From contig NC_091138.1 of assembly GCF_041381155.1 (NCBI RefSeq), forward strand, positions 17,671,255 to 17,735,254: DNA of 64,000 bases. The letters run 5' to 3'. Each line of letters starts with the position of its first letter. Within the stretch, counting starts at the first letter, position 1. Of this stretch, positions 1 to 13,800 are shown in pieces. The translations under genes and the position numbers were made by a program. Source of the stretch: Argopecten irradians (Eukaryota; Mollusca; Bivalvia; Pectinida; Pectinidae). Below the pieces are notes generated by a model, which searched no databases, was not told the DNA's origin, and saw only the letters and a list, made by a program, of their open reading frames with translations.

Positions 1-56
1 TAAAAGAGTATAGCTACATCTACATTTCCTTTCTGTTGAAGTAATTTTCAACATAT

Positions 57-196
57 ACCCAAACTTAACTGAACTGGTATTTGCACCCACACTTAACTGA
101 ACTAGTATTTGCACCCAAACTTAACTGAACTAGTATTTGCACCCAAACTTAACTGAACTAGTATTTGCACCCAAACTTAACCAAACTAGTATTTGC
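57..196. repeat. 28-bp tandem repeat, about 5 copies
   Basis: Short minisatellite with a unit like ACCCAAACTTAACTGAACTA plus GTATTTGC. It lies downstream of the last visible HERC exon, presumably in an intron. The rest of 1-1592 shows no exon I can support. Confidence 0.85.
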
Positions 197-741
197 GATG
201 ATGAAAATAAAGAAAGTCATACTCACTCTAATAGGAATGATGCATTTAAACAAGATGCTGTAGAAAACACTTTCTCCACTTCACTGAATTTAAGATAATG
301 GGAAATAGAATTACAAATCATTCTACTTTAATGATCTTCACAATTATGGTCTGAGAGCGATTATTATATAATAATGAAGATTATGCAGTATAATGTGTCT
401 AACCGGCTCTTGTCTAATCTGGATACCTGCGTATTGCATCATAATTATTTGGCATTTTCCTTCTCAATCTATAGTAGTCTTAATTAAAATTTGTATAATC
501 CTGCAACATATGCTGGTCCCTGTAATATTTGGTCAAGACAAGTTACATTGTATAACAAAATTAATTCAAGATGGGTTAAATGTTTAAGATTTTGCCTGAT
601 ATTCAACCAATCTTCAAAACTACATCTATACATTCTGGAGCATAACACACATTACCTACATGTATTTTCACTGAAGGTTTATATCATTGTTAAAACTCCA
701 ATCTTCCAGAAAGGAACATAAATCTGAAGTGTAATGTATAG

Positions 742-1217
742 TGTTGGGAATCGGTTGAAATTTCATGGTCAATCATCAGTTTTATTTAATCAATAAATGA
801 TTAATTAAAATTGATTATTTTTCCTTGATGTATACCGGTAAACAAGTCTCATATAAAAATTTCCTTCAAAGGCTTACGATCGCGAGGCCTCTCTGTACTG
901 TCATGTTTTCATGTCGCTTATTTTCTTCACAAATCATGCTCATCTGAACGTTTACATTACTACGCAGTGCTTAAGCGTCAATTCGTCTAGACGCTAAAAA
1001 TTTGACGTGATGTGAGTGACAACCACACACAAGGAAACATTTTTAACAAGTTGGCTATGATTTTTTTGCATGTTTTAGTGATCAGCTAACTTTATACTTT
1101 CTTTTATCATGGTGTTGGAAAATTCTGACAAACTCGATTACAGATTTCTTAGTCGATTAATTGATCAAACACCTCAAACTAACGATACTCAACACACTTG
1201 ATTAATCAGAACACCAC
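742..1217. mobile_element. Possible hAT-like non-autonomous element
   Basis: The left end starts GTGTTGGGAATCG and an inverted near-copy (CGATACTCAACAC) lies at about 1186-1198. The string TAATGTATAGTG occurs just left of the element and again just right of it (about 1220), which may be a target duplication. The ends are imprecise, so this is a weak call. Confidence 0.35.
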
Positions 1218-1592
1218 AAGTAATGTATAGTGACAGTTCAAGACAAACTTGGCACATGTTTTTGCAAGTTTAGGGTAAAAATAGTTTCTAATAGTTTCCT
1301 TTAATATTTTTGAATTTTTTGTCAAATTTAATTAACTAAGGAATGCATACCTACTCTTAATTAATGTTTAAACTATTAACATAATGTATGAATCATAAAT
1401 GAGTGTGTCCAACACGACCGTTTTTATCAAAAAGCTGATAATTTGATAGGATAGTTGGATTCTCATGGATTCTTAGTGAGGCCTCTGTATTCGCCCTGAA
1501 CCACAACTGTTCTATCGAGAATGTCTACAATTTCCACGTCCTAGTGCCTCCACTCCCACGAGTTATTTTAACATAATGCTAATGAAGCTTAC

Positions 1593-4500
1593 TCAAAGAA
1601 CTCCAAGGAATTGTCATCCTCTGGTAGCTCAGCTATCTTCTTAATGATCTCTGGTGTAAGACAAGCTATCTGTGTGTGTGGGTCATGTTGTCTGTAGTCA
1701 GAGGGTTCAACACCGGTCTGAAATTTATACCATCATAGTATAGGAAGTACAAAAAGATTAAAGGTAAAATATTGACACCAAGCAAACAGAAGGAAATCAT
1801 AGAAAATTGATTGACCCTTTATGCCTCTATTAGTTTTCAGATTTAGTCTAGTGAATAAGACATTGTATTATACAAGTCAGGTATGTAGCATGCAGTGGCA
1901 TAGGAAGGGGGGTGGGGGGGTGGGGCAAAGGTCCTCATTATTTTGTAACATCCCCCTTCCCCGCTTCCTGTGCCCCTGGCATGGTGAAAAAGAAGACTTG
2001 GACAAATTGATACAGATATGTACTTACTAATGGAAAGACAGCGATGATAAAACAGTGGTCACCACCAGCATATATTTCTTTGACTAGTAACGGCTGGTCA
2101 TGATCCATCACATCTGATGTGCATTTTCCCTCTCCAGAAACAAAGTCACCTTGTATTGGAAAGGGAATGGTTTTATTGCCAGGAATTCCAATCCCCAGTT
2201 GTCCGCTGCCTCCTAGACCAAATGCATATACTCTACCACTGTTAGGTACATAGGACAGCGTGTGTCGTCTGAAACAGATATTGTAAGCTTCTCCATCTCA
2301 AAACTTTCTTCAATATACGGATGTAGTTTGCCAACACATTAATTACTATCATAATAAATTAGTTTCGTTCATAGAGTTCTTATTTACTACTAACATGACT
2401 GTACCTGTAGTTGAATTTCAAGCTGAATTGCATCTGACTAACCCATTCCAAATTTCCTTAAAGTCTGAGGGATTTGTTTTACCTATTTATTTTTAATAGT
2501 TTAAGAGGGGAGCACAAATGTAGCAAATTATTTTTCTTAACATTGACCATTTGTATTCTCTTTAAGTTTCAAAACTAAATATGAAGGTCTCATAGCCAGA
2601 TTATATTGCCAGTATATATCTCCAAATGGAGGAAAATACTTCTAATAACGGAACATACATATTTTCTACTGGTGAAACGTTGATGAGACGATAGGAATGA
2701 CAAAGATTTGTTTACCTGCCACAGGCTATCTGTGTTACTTTGCTCCCCATCAGTTCCACTACTTTCTTAGGAAGGATTTCATTGTCTGTGGAGTTGTGAC
2801 CCAGCTGTCCATACCCGCCAGCACCAAAGGTAAAAACGCCACCCTCCTACAAACACAAGTTTTACTTTTTCATAGTATGACAAATCTGTTTTGCTTGCAA
2901 GAATTATCCCCAAACCCAACACAAGTATTCCCATAATCAAATTCAATTTACGTAATACAAGTAGGTTTAAAAAAATCTGCTTTTTAGCTAAAAATATCTG
3001 TACCGATATAGACAACCAAAGCTACCTTGAAAACTTTGCTTTTCTTTGGGTAAAGACTGATTATTAAGTATCAAATTATATAGTGTATCATTTAATTTTC
3101 TTTTTGATTTAAGTGTAAAGATAAAAAAATATACATTTAAAATGTTGCTAGCTCTGAATTTATCATTAATGCATCAATGAAAAAATTACTAACAGCACAA
3201 GAAAAATAATTCCAACAGATGATTATTTGACTGATGTCCTACTAAGATATAAATAAGATACCCCCGGTAAGTACCTGTGTTAGAACAGCAGTGTGATCGT
3301 CTCCACAAGATATGTACTTCACTTTCTGTCCTCGCAATGATTTACAAAGCATTGGATGGGAGTGGTCTACAAGTTAACAATACCAATCAGTTTAGTAACA
3401 AATCATATTTACTATGTTTTATCTCCTCTAAGAACAAAAACAAATTCTCATTTTCTCTTTAGCTCTATTAAACCTAATGTAAACCAGGTACATGTATTAT
3501 AAGTTTGCTAATGATATAGAATTGTAATGATTACACTTCAAAATATGAACGTAATCTACACAGAAAAACAAAGACCTTATTTACAAACATTTGTAATAAG
3601 ATTAACGTACCTGCTTCATCATTCAGCCCTAACTGTCCAAAACTGAAAGAAAATTAATTTTCTGTCCATCATTTCACTTATTAACAAATAGATATAAATC
3701 TCGCCTCATAACTCATGAAAATTGCTTCTGTAGCATCAAGTCACAAACCAGAGAAAAGATAATGATTCCTGACACTGGTGAGTTTTACAGCTCACATAGT
3801 TGTTACTGTGCAAGGTCTCTGAGAAACTAAAACTTGATGTAACAATTTTGTGCATACATGTATTTCATTGAAAAGGATAATTTAGGAAAATACACAGAGC
3901 AGCAAGAATGTTTGGTTTTTTTAATTTCTCATGGAGATTTTTGAGAAAATTGTATAAATACATATAGTTTTGATTATCAATAATACTTGGCCTTGAATAC
4001 TACACAATGTATATAAATATTGTATACACAAATATAAGTGGTTTACAGCACCTCATTAGGTTTTTATTCCTACCAGTTTTTGCCCCATCCAAACACGGCT
4101 GTGGACATCGTCAGTACAAAGCTGTGGAAGCCTCCCGTCACAACCTGGGCTATAGGGATGCCCCTCAGACAGATGATAGGCTTTGGTGTGTCTATATGGC
4201 TGTGCTTTGTACCCTGCCCTAACTGTCCATGGCTGTTCCCGCCCCAGGAGAAAACCTGCCCATCTGAAAAACATCAGGATATCATAATGGTTATATAAAG
4301 TTACTTGGTAATCTTTTATCTAAAATGATCAACATCATACAATAAATCAAATCAATTTTCAATAAATTGTACCTTGCTACATGTACTTCATCATATCATC
4401 TGTTTAATATTTCACCAAATTTCAAATTGTATGGTAATAGCAGTAAAATGCTTGGAAAATATTTCTTGTATTATGATTAATATTAAAATATAGGTCACAG

Positions 4501-6545
4501 GAACATACTTTTGGTGCATATACTTTGTTTACTCTTCCCTAGGAAACCCTTGTCACAAATATGAAGTTCTCATTTAAAGTATATTAGATGAAAATTAGTG
4601 TAGGAGACTCGAGCCTAGACAAGAAAATATTCAAAATGACAAATGGAAGGAGAGTAGAACAAAAATAAAACTCATTTTTAATGTTGAATTAATAAATGAA
4701 TAACACACTTCAATCCATTTAAAGTAAACTCAAATATATTACCATCTGTTAACACTAAACAGTGACAACTTCCACAAGCAATCTGTATAACTGTGTGCAG
4801 TACAAGAGCTTTGATCAACCTGAAACAAGATTAGCAGAAGTATAATTTATGTCTTTAATTTACACAATAAAAGTTCAGAACAACAATCATTTACGTAAGT
4901 TCACTGTATCAAACACATGATCATTTTTTTCAGCATATTCGGTCACTTTTCAATATTGTGCTGTTGAAACATTATTATTCAATATCTATGAAAATTTGCT
5001 ACCTTCATTTTTAATGGTGGAGATTTTTGTTTAAATTTTCAAGGGTGGTGAGCTTCGTTAAAATTTTTCTAAAGACTACTATGAGCTCCTGCAAATGAGA
5101 ACACCACACACAGCAGTGTTTTTCCTGCCTATATATTTGGGGCTGAAATAGGGCCCCATTCCCAATTGTATTTCTTGTTATTTTTTCCCAAATCTATGTC
5201 TAAATTTCCCAAATCAGTAAGTTGACGCATGTTTTGTGCGACGAAACTAAAAAATTCAGGAAATCCCAAGTCTGAACGTAGCATTTTAGTAACCATTCTT
5301 ACACTTGATTCTTAGAGAAGCATAATTATCTATTCTACCTTTTCAAAAATGTCTATAAACACCTTTCAAATTTTTCATTTCCTACTTATATCGCACAAAA
5401 TTTCCCAATTTTCATCAGGTGGCAATTTCCCAAAATACCCAGGAAAAACACTGCACAGCAGCCATTCTTAATTTTAATGAACCATGTTTTACCCTGTCAA
5501 TACCTGTCATGTACTGTATAGCAGGTAAATTTTACTTCTCTGCAGTTTCATTTTTGTTATATTCAGTTCATCTGCGAATTCAAAACACTAGCGATATATT
5601 GATAATTTCATTACTGTTATGTTGCCAGCAAAAGGTACACCAATTGATTATTGGGGACCCTATCCAAAATGATGGATCCACTCTCGTGCAATTATAAATT
5701 AATTGCAAAGAAACAATTACTGATACTGACACGTTTAAACTTATTGATTTGTGATTATTGCATCTAGATGAATCAGTGCACTGCGAAATAAAGTTCTGTT
5801 TAGAAGGAAACCACAAAATATGGACCCAGAGAATTTAAAGCACTATACAATTCTTGTATCCATATATCTTTATATTTTATACGGGTTAGACTACATTGTC
5901 TGCCACAATTAAACGTACTTTGGTTTTCTCTGTATGGCTTCATCGATCTGGCCACGTCCAAGCTGCCCAAAGCTGTTATCTCCCCAGCTGAATACCTCAC
6001 CAGCAGCAGTTAGAGCCAGACTATGACGACTGCCTGCAGCAACTTGGGTCACTATCATTTTGCTTAGTTGTTCAATTTTTTCTGTGAATACCAGGTTATT
6101 AAAACTGTAATTTTAAGCTTATTATTCGCAAAATAGTTTTTATTTCAAATATCAATTTTCATATAAAGAAATAAAATATTACTTCAAATTACACTTGTTT
6201 CTTATAAGAACCATAACTTCCAATCAATGAGTAATAAGACCGAAGAAAATTGAATAACTACTTGGGGAATTTGATGATTCTAAAGCAAATTTTCTAACCT
6301 GGTTTGGACCTGCCGTTTTCTCTTCCTAGCTGACCATGATCATTATTTCCACAGGAAAAGATGTCACCATCAGATGTCACAAAGAGTGAATGCATTTCCC
6401 CACAGCTGACCTTTGTCAGGCAGTATTGTCCACTACTGAGTAAGGGGATATATTTTGGGGTAGATATCACATACTCATCTGTAGCCCCAACAGCAAGCTG
6501 TCCATGTTGGGAACTTCCCCAACCAAGAATCTTCTGCTGCATCAT
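1593..6545 (-). CDS. HERC3/HERC4-like E3 ubiquitin ligase, N-terminal RCC1 propeller (partial)
   Basis: Nine exons read on the minus strand with consistent phases: 6545-6299, 6081-5919, 4819-4743, 4263-4074, 3642-3611, 3366-3275, 2846-2716, 2268-2028 and 1717-1593. They encode about 432 residues. Seven RCC1-type blades are visible, each ending in G-Q-L (GSSQHGQL, GNNDHGQLG, GDNSFGQLG, GGNSHGQLG, GKNCFGQLG, GAGGYGQLG, GLGGSGQLG), with the conserved CG..H motifs between them. The order and spacing, and stretches such as EGGVFTFGAGGYGQLGHNST, match the N-terminal half of HERC3/HERC4 ligases. In that family the propeller precedes a C-terminal HECT catalytic domain, which would lie beyond position 1. 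The start is M-M-Q-Q-K at 6545; the propeller begins at once, as in the family. Introns carry MITEs. HERC3 versus HERC4 cannot be settled from this part. Confidence 0.9.
5114..5453. mobile_element. MITE with hAT-like ends in a HERC intron
   Basis: Terminal inverted repeats CAGTGTTTTTCCTG and CAGGAAAAACACTG bound 340 bp with no ORF. CAGTG-type ends are typical of hAT elements. The direct repeat CACAGCAG occurs at both edges but overlaps the left terminal repeat, so the exact target duplication is uncertain. The internal TTTCCCAAAT-rich text resembles sequence near 33150-33260. Confidence 0.6.
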
Positions 6546-7781
6546 GACCTACCGCAACATCCACTAAACATCCGCTATTTCAATCCTGACAATCACAATC
6601 ATACACATCTATTCCAATTGTTATAAGGAAAATACTGTTCTCTGTATTCTTTTTGTTTTGTATAAAGGTGCACATCTTCACCTCTATAAACGTTTAAGTT
6701 TTAATTAATCGCTGACAAAATAAGTTATCATAACTGCAGTTTTTTAAACAACATGTCATTGATATGATAATAAAGTTATAAGCAATATCATCTATAATAA
6801 GATCCTGATGAAAAACTCGACTGTTTCGTTAATACTAATGTGCTTCAGTACAGAAAAGTAGTTATTTGACGTCCTCAGCGAGATGCATACATGAGGACCA
6901 TATCCACTGCAGTTTTTATATGTTATGAAAAATCAATGTGGTGCTGTGATTGTAATGATATCAAGTCTGGTCCGGAACTATATTAGCTTGTGATAGACTG
7001 ATTGATAGAACGTTCTTGAAAATCACGCATCACAACATGACGAAACTGAAAGTTGGAGAGATATGAGCGTTACACTTACCATCAAAGGTTATCGAAGCAT
7101 AACAATGACAGCTTTAACATAATCATGATATTCATTCATAACTGACTTCTTCCTACAAGCCTGTCCATGTATGTAATTGCGACATTCTCAGTCCGTCTGT
7201 TTTGACTGTGGTTTCTTGTATTATTTTGATTGATCACTGTTAACGAAACGCTTTAAATGTTAGAGGTTTGTAACTCTGCGATTAAGGTTCCGAATGATGT
7301 CGATTCGCAAAGCTCATGGCCTGAAATTCCCGCCCAAAATTTCCAATAGGCCTACTGTGATACAAATGATTTGATTTTACTAAGTTACGATGGATTAGTT
7401 TATTTTCTGCTTACTTTTTGATATTGTTACCTGTAATCACACGTGTTTATAAACTCGACAGTTGTACTATCTTTATGTTCTATATGTTACATGTCATCTC
7501 TCACTATAGGCCTGAGCTTACATATGTGTAGTAGACTAATACTGTATCATAAATTACAGTAGAACTAAACCTACACATAAAAAAACATAAAAGAGGAATC
7601 CATCATACTCGATACTCCTAGGGGGGGGGGGGGACCCGGCGTAAAAAAATAAGGAATTGGATAAAGAGTGAGAATTAGACAGATAGCTCCATTTTCTACC
7701 TTTACCGTTTGATGTTTTTATTTTAAAATCTAAAAGTATTCGACTTCGTGGTACATACATGCATGAACATACCGTACTTAA

Positions 7782-8128
7782 AAATGCTTCACCGCTGACA
7801 AATGGTATTTTTTCACTATCAAAAACAGGATAAGACGATTTGGTATTTTGGTACTTACTTTATAACATTACCACCATTGGAAAGTTTTAGCTTCTGATTT
7901 TACTTCAATATTAAAACATTAGAAATAATTAATTGCATCCCGAAAAAAATCCGTGGCACTATGTTCTATATAGAATAAAGTTCTGACTGTTCATGCACCA
8001 AAAGCAAAATATATTATTTTATGTTATTTTTTGTGTTAATTAGACATATATATACACGATAAGGCACCAATCGTTGTTCAAATGATAATGATGAGTATCA
8101 TTTATGATCTGTCGGCGGCGGAGCTTCT
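7782..8128 (+). mobile_element. TTAA-family MITE, copy 1
   Basis: About 350 bp flanked by TTAA at 7778-7781 and 8129-8132. Termini are diverged forms of AGATGCTCCACCGC and its inverse; the interior is shared with the copies at 19150, 55368 and 62155. TTAA target duplication points to piggyBac or Kolobok mobilisation; the AG... ends fit Kolobok better (inference). Confidence 0.85.
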
Positions 8129-8483
8129 TTAAAGGGTGCAATGTATATCCCTTTTGTATTTACTTATTCCTAAAAATAAAAAAACACAAAAAAAATGTAA
8201 ACTCCCAATTATATATATATATATATATTAGATAATATATTGCCATTAATATCCAATATTGGCAGGTTATATCTCGATATCCTTAGCAATAAAAGAACGA
8301 AGTTATTAAATTATTAAAAAAATTAAAATATAGTAAATATCCCGATTTTTAAATAATTTTTCAAATCTCATATTTTTTGAAAAAAAAATCACATGACTGT
8401 CATATATACTCATCAGTCCATCCACCAAATACAAAAAAAATGTATGACAACATCCATTTTCATTGAGTTGGCCCCCTGTGTAC

Positions 8484-8792
8484 GTGATCTGAGAATTAGT
8501 TTCAGATTATATAATCACTCTACATGGTACTATATACGTATAATAGCACCACGTAGAGAATGATCTTTATCGTTTTTTAATCTAGACCTCTTAGACGTCT
8601 AAAAATGGTCTTAGAGCACTCAATCTGATTAAAATCATATCTTCGATTACGCTCTGATACTCTACGCTCCAGTACTGGAGCGTAGAGTATCAGAGCGTAA
8701 TCGAAGATATGATTTTAATCAGATTGTAGAGCACTCTGGTGGGTCCATGATTATATCATTGAATCTGTTTAACTAATTCTCAGATCCCTGTG
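8484..8792. mobile_element. Older inverted-repeat element disrupted by a palindrome
   Basis: Left arm GATCTGAGAATTAGTT... and right arm ...AACTAATTCTCAGATC pair across about 300 bp. A diverged relative of the interior and right arm (TCTAGACC... to ...CTAATTCCGGA) follows at about 8870-8965. A perfect palindrome (8621-8726) has inserted into it. Confidence 0.6.
8621..8726. mobile_element. Perfect 106-bp palindrome with 9-bp flanking direct repeats
   Basis: The two 53-base arms are exact reverse complements with no spacer; the centre is between 8673 and 8674 (CTCCAGT|ACTGGAG). TAGAGCACT occurs directly before it (8612-8620) and directly after it (8727-8735), as expected for a transposition target duplication. 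No ORF. Confidence 0.9.
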
Positions 8793-9991
8793 GTTAATGA
8801 CAGTGAATCCATGGAGTAATGAGGATGAGTTCATGTGATGTAGTTTATAAATTTTTAATGATTTTATTTATCTAGACCCATAAAACGTCTAATATGATCT
8901 ATGGGCGCCATTAATGGTGGATCCGAATTTATATAAACTGCAACTAATTCCGGACCCCTGTGGGTCCGGGTACATGTATTTTGCATGTTTTGTAAAAGAT
9001 CTGGATAACTTCGATTCTTTTCTTTCTAACAGCTATTTATATGTTTTATAAGTGATCTATAACAAGGATTTATAAGTGAGAAAAGTCCTTGCATGCCTAC
9101 AAGAATTACCGTTCACAAAAACGAATTTTAAAAGCTAACAAGGCATAGATACCCTCCCTCATGTCTTAATCACTAAAATGCTTGACTCGATCGCGTTGAT
9201 TTCAAGCATGTGTTGGACTATGCTATCTAGGGAAGTCCCCATTTACGTGTTATTACATAAATAAAAAGGAAAGTAACTTATATTATACTATAAATGGAAA
9301 TTTATGATTTCTAGGAATATCAAAGTTTTAATGAGGAATCACAATTCCAAATATTTTAACTCTGTAGTTTGATGTAAAACATTTCGCTTTGGTAAAGACG
9401 ACTTTGTTTACCATCTTGTGCACTGAGATAATCAGGATACATTCTATAAATAGAACAGAGAAGTAGACTAACAGGAAAACAGACATAGGAGCAACAAGAG
9501 GTAGGATTGGAATGTATGGCAAAATTGTCTTGGTTAAATGATCTCCGTCTTAAAGAATGTTCATATTGTCTTATTTTGCTTAACAGCAATGTAAATAACT
9601 ACTGATTTATATTGTTAATTCTCAAATATTACTGAACTAATGCGAACTTGTCAGAAGTTTCATTTTTGTTTTAACATGCTTTATATACACCGTGCATGCT
9701 TTCTGTCAGCAATTTGTTTGGTTTAACATGTACCATATTCACGGATGTTGATTTCTTAAAGCACTGCTCATGTGATGATATTTTGAAACCTTTTTTTATC
9801 AATAATATCATGTATCATGGTAATCATATTAAGGGATATCAATTTATCTGCATGTATTTCAATATTTGTGAAACTATTCTAGACCAATCATTAGTGATCA
9901 GGTAGCTCATTATCAACCGCTAAGAGCATCCAGCTTATCATGTTTTTTTGGAGGCACTGTGGACTAGGTTTGATTATGGAACCCAAGAGAC

Positions 9992-10312
9992 CATCCTCAA
10001 TACTCAATGGATTACTATCACTTACGTTGTATCCACCCCTTGACTATCTCATAGTAAAACTGGAGGCAGGTCAGAAAAAAACCAACTGACTAATATCACA
10101 GGCCTGCAGAGTCTTCCTAGTTTGAAGATGACAGAGCACAACACAGTGACATCAAAGCAACACAATCAACCAAAGTGTACCATTATAAAATTCCTTTGAT
10201 GTACATCAAAGGATCAAATTGCCTTTGTTTCCTGGTGCCTTCCATTTAACTATGAGATAGTCCATGGGTGGTTATAATGTCCAGAATAGTAACCCCTTGA
10301 GTATTGAGTATG
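9992..10312. mobile_element. Mutator-like MITE, copy A
   Basis: 321 bp. Begins CATCCTCAATACTC and ends GAGTATTGAGTATG, with long inverted arms that include GACTATCTCATAGT and its inverse. CCAAGAGAC flanks it exactly on both sides (9983-9991, 10313-10321), a 9-bp target duplication. Confidence 0.85.
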
Positions 10313-10449
10313 CCAAGAGACAGGCTGTGCATTTTACACTCGATTTTTAGTAGTTATGCAGAGTAACCAAATTAATATCATTGTGATTGACAAAGACTGA
10401 ATAAGGGAGGGAATTAATACTCAGTCAGTAAAAGATCTGGATGAATGAC

Positions 10450-10530
10450 CAGGTAGCTTAATAAATCTGTTAAAGCATCAGGCCTAAAGTGCTCAGAGGT
10501 CTTGGTTCAAACCCAGTGGTCTTGGCAGTA
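10450..10530 (+). repeat. tRNA-like SINE fragment
   Basis: GTAGCTTAATAAATCTGTTA at the A-box position is followed, at tRNA-like spacing, by GGTTCAAACCC, a good B-box. No full SINE body or tail was delimited. Confidence 0.45.
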
Positions 10531-10852
10531 CATTCATTTTCTCATTTCTCATGTCAGTGTTACAAAATTGGCATTTAACCACTGTTTCAAGCAATTGGAA
10601 GTGTATGCTAAATGTTTTTGGGGAGGTCCTGATCAATTCTCTATTAAGTTATGGATTTTTTTCCGTCAGAATTCACCACGCCATTCATTATTGACTGGAA
10701 TATTAAATGTTATAAAAAGAGCTTTTTAAGACACGACAACATAAGAAAATCACATTAAAACCATTAATTTTCAAAATATTCCGCTGAATTAATAACGAAT
10801 ATTTCTGTTTTCATATTTTTAAACAGATTTCTAACATCAGAATGACTTCGAA

Positions 10853-13800
10853 ATGGAGAAAGGTTTCCAATCATCATTAGACAAGTTTGTGCTTCTATCC
10901 CAGGCTGAGGCTGAATCTCTGCAAAGCAGAGCCAAGGGAGCACACAATCTAAATCTCCACCTTCAAGAAAATGACATTGAACTGCGAAAGGAGAGAAAGC
11001 GATCAAAAGAGTTAGAGAGGCTCCTTCTAGATGCTCATAAACGCATAGGAGAATTGACTTTAAAACAGAAAGATGGAACGAGTGAAGGGAGGACAGCCAA
11101 AGCGGAGATCAGTGGACCAGTATCATCTCTTTCACAGTTCATGTCCCAGACTTCAGAGTCAAGCCTCCAGACTGATGGAGCACCTTTATCTTTAAACAGA
11201 AGTTTGTCCAAGGGTAAATCTGTCGCACGACATCAAGTGATCCCCCAGGGAAAGTCACACCAAGTCACCTACCCAGAACCTCGTGTATTCAAGTTCGGAA
11301 ACGAAATTAACGCACCATCAAGTTTAAAAGAAAATTCAGAATCCATGATGAAAGGGAATGTGATGGATGATACAAAACGTGACCTTGATACTAAAGATTC
11401 TGTTAAAGAACCTGTGGCAGGAGTCTCTGTTCAGTACTTCAACAATCTGAAAATGGAACTCATAAAAACAAAGAAACAGCTACAGCGAGTACTCCAGCAG
11501 ACCCACACAGATCTAAACCAAGTGGAGGTTTGTAGCACACATTTTACAGTATCTTATATAAAAATTTTCTCATTGTGCTTGTCATAGACTTTATTAGATA
11601 TTGCTGTCTCTTGTAATGGATCTAAATTTACTGATAATAAACTTATCTCCCCTTGCTAAAGAGACAGGACACATGCCATAGATTAAAACCTGTAAATACT
11701 GTCCCGATGATTTGTCAATGGAGCAAGAAGTTGATTACATGTATCAGAATTCCAAATAAAGACGAAATATTTTTCACTCTCTAGTTGTGTTCCCTGTCTA
11801 ACATAACACTTTTCGAAAATGACCTTTTCTGAAATAGCTCTGATAGACACCATTTTATTCCTTATTCATTGTCTTCTGCTCATTAGAGATTAATAAATCT
11901 TTCATAATATTTGTGGTGAGACAGGCGAATATCAACCTGAGGGGTACGATTCTTAAAAGTTGTCAAACATCAGGGTTTGCCAGGCATTTTGACAGCTAAG
12001 AATCTTAAACTGAGGTTTGAGATCTCCTGCCTCACCCAAAAGAGGGTGTCCAGAATGATTCTTTTTCTCTTACCCTATGTGAGTATGTGCACAGATCTTG
12101 TGTAGCTTGTCTTTACCCAAGGGTGAGATAGAAAAATCTCACACCTTGAAAGTCATGGATATCCCCGCCCAGGGTAAGAGAAAAGTAGCTCTATTTATAG
12201 TAACTTTAGTTCATGTTGTCTGTTAAAGCTCAGGTAATATATGTATTTGTCACCTTTCTTATATCATTTGTAGATACAAAGACAAACCAGTCAAAAAGTG
12301 GGAGTTTTGGAAGAACAATTAAAAGATGTGAAAAAAGAAAAAGAAAAGTTGATGGATGAAAATCAAAGTCTAAGAAAGAATTTAATGCTTTACAAGACCA
12401 AACTTCAGCAAAACATAGAAGGAACTACTGTGAACAGTGAAGCTAGTGACTCTCTATCTTCTGGCTGTCTGTATGACTCAAATTCTACAAAGGATATGGT
12501 GTCTAATGTGTCAGACAGTTCTTGTCAGACGAGTCCCTTCCTACGACCCCTAGTGTCCCCTACCAGGAATAGTGATAATAACTTTAACACTGAAGACAAC
12601 GCAACTGAAAAACATGTTAGTTTCACTTGATATTCTTTATCTTCTGTTCAGAGTTACTTTTAAAAACTTTAAATTTTCCTGTATGATTTTGTAATGAATT
12701 GAAATTTTAAAAGTAACACTTGGAAATACATATTCAGACTTTAACAGAATAAGATATAATTTGCAATTACAAAAAAGTATGCATGGTCAACATTCCTGAA
12801 CTTTAGGTATTCCTTAACTTGGTAAAATTCTCCGTAGGAAAGCATTTCAGAAATTAAGGAAAAGATTTTGATTAAAAAAATTTCTTACCTTTTAATATTA
12901 GAAAACAATTTATTTTGCTTTTGGTGCATACACAATCAGTATTTCATTCCATATAGGACATAGTGCCACAGAATTTTTTTGGGACGTAATTAATTATTTT
13001 TTGATATTTTCATATTGAAGTTAAATTAGAAGCTGAAACTTTTTAATGTTAGTTAAAGTCAGTAACTTTTGTAACTGAAGAAAAATACTAAATCGTCTGC
13101 TCCTGTTTTTTGATACAGAAAAATAACATTTGTCAGCAGTGGAGCATCTTTAAGGTAAAGAAGGTTGATGAAACTGGGCTCTATGCCCTTTTCCTTAATT
13201 TATTAATTGGTTAGTCACAATCTTACATTTTTTGTTTACCTATTTTCCATATTTAGATGACCGACAAGAGAATGTCTCCAGATCCACAACAGGTGATGAA
13301 GGATATGCACAATCAGATACAGAGACTGACCAGACAGCTAGAGGACCAACACCGTCTCCATGAACTGACCATCAAGGAAAATAAGGTAAACACTCAAAGA
13401 TCAACATAAAAGGTGCTCATACAGCAGATCTAATTAAAAGTCATGTAGGTCAGTGTCATTCATGTCAGGATCCATCCTCGATACTCCAGGGGTTTCGATC
13501 ACTTTCAATCTCAACACCTGGACTATCTCTTAATAAAACTGAAGGCAACAGAACAGAACAAGTAGTTCAGTCGTTGACCTACATCAAAAGAGCAGTATAA
13601 CAGTACACTGTGGTTGGCTGTGTGGATTTGAAGTTGGGCGTCTGGTGTCTTCAAAGGAAACCTTTGCAGACCTGTGATGTTTTCTGCTGAGCTGTCTTCA
13701 GTTTTACTATGAGATAGTCCAGGAGTGTATAGATCGTAAGTGATCGGAACCCCTGGAGTATTGAGGATGATCAAGATCAGAAATAGAGATTATCTTTTAT

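Larger units (their letters stand above)
6546..10852. other. Head-to-head intergenic region between HERC-like and coiled-coil genes
   Basis: 4.3 kb between two divergent start codons, so promoters of both genes should lie here. A 5' non-coding exon of the plus-strand gene probably begins at the acceptor ending at 10826. The rest holds MITEs (7782-8128, 8484-8792, 9992-10312), a perfect palindrome (8621-8726), a 13-base G run at about 7621 and a tRNA-like SINE scrap near 10450. I see no further gene. Confidence 0.7.
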
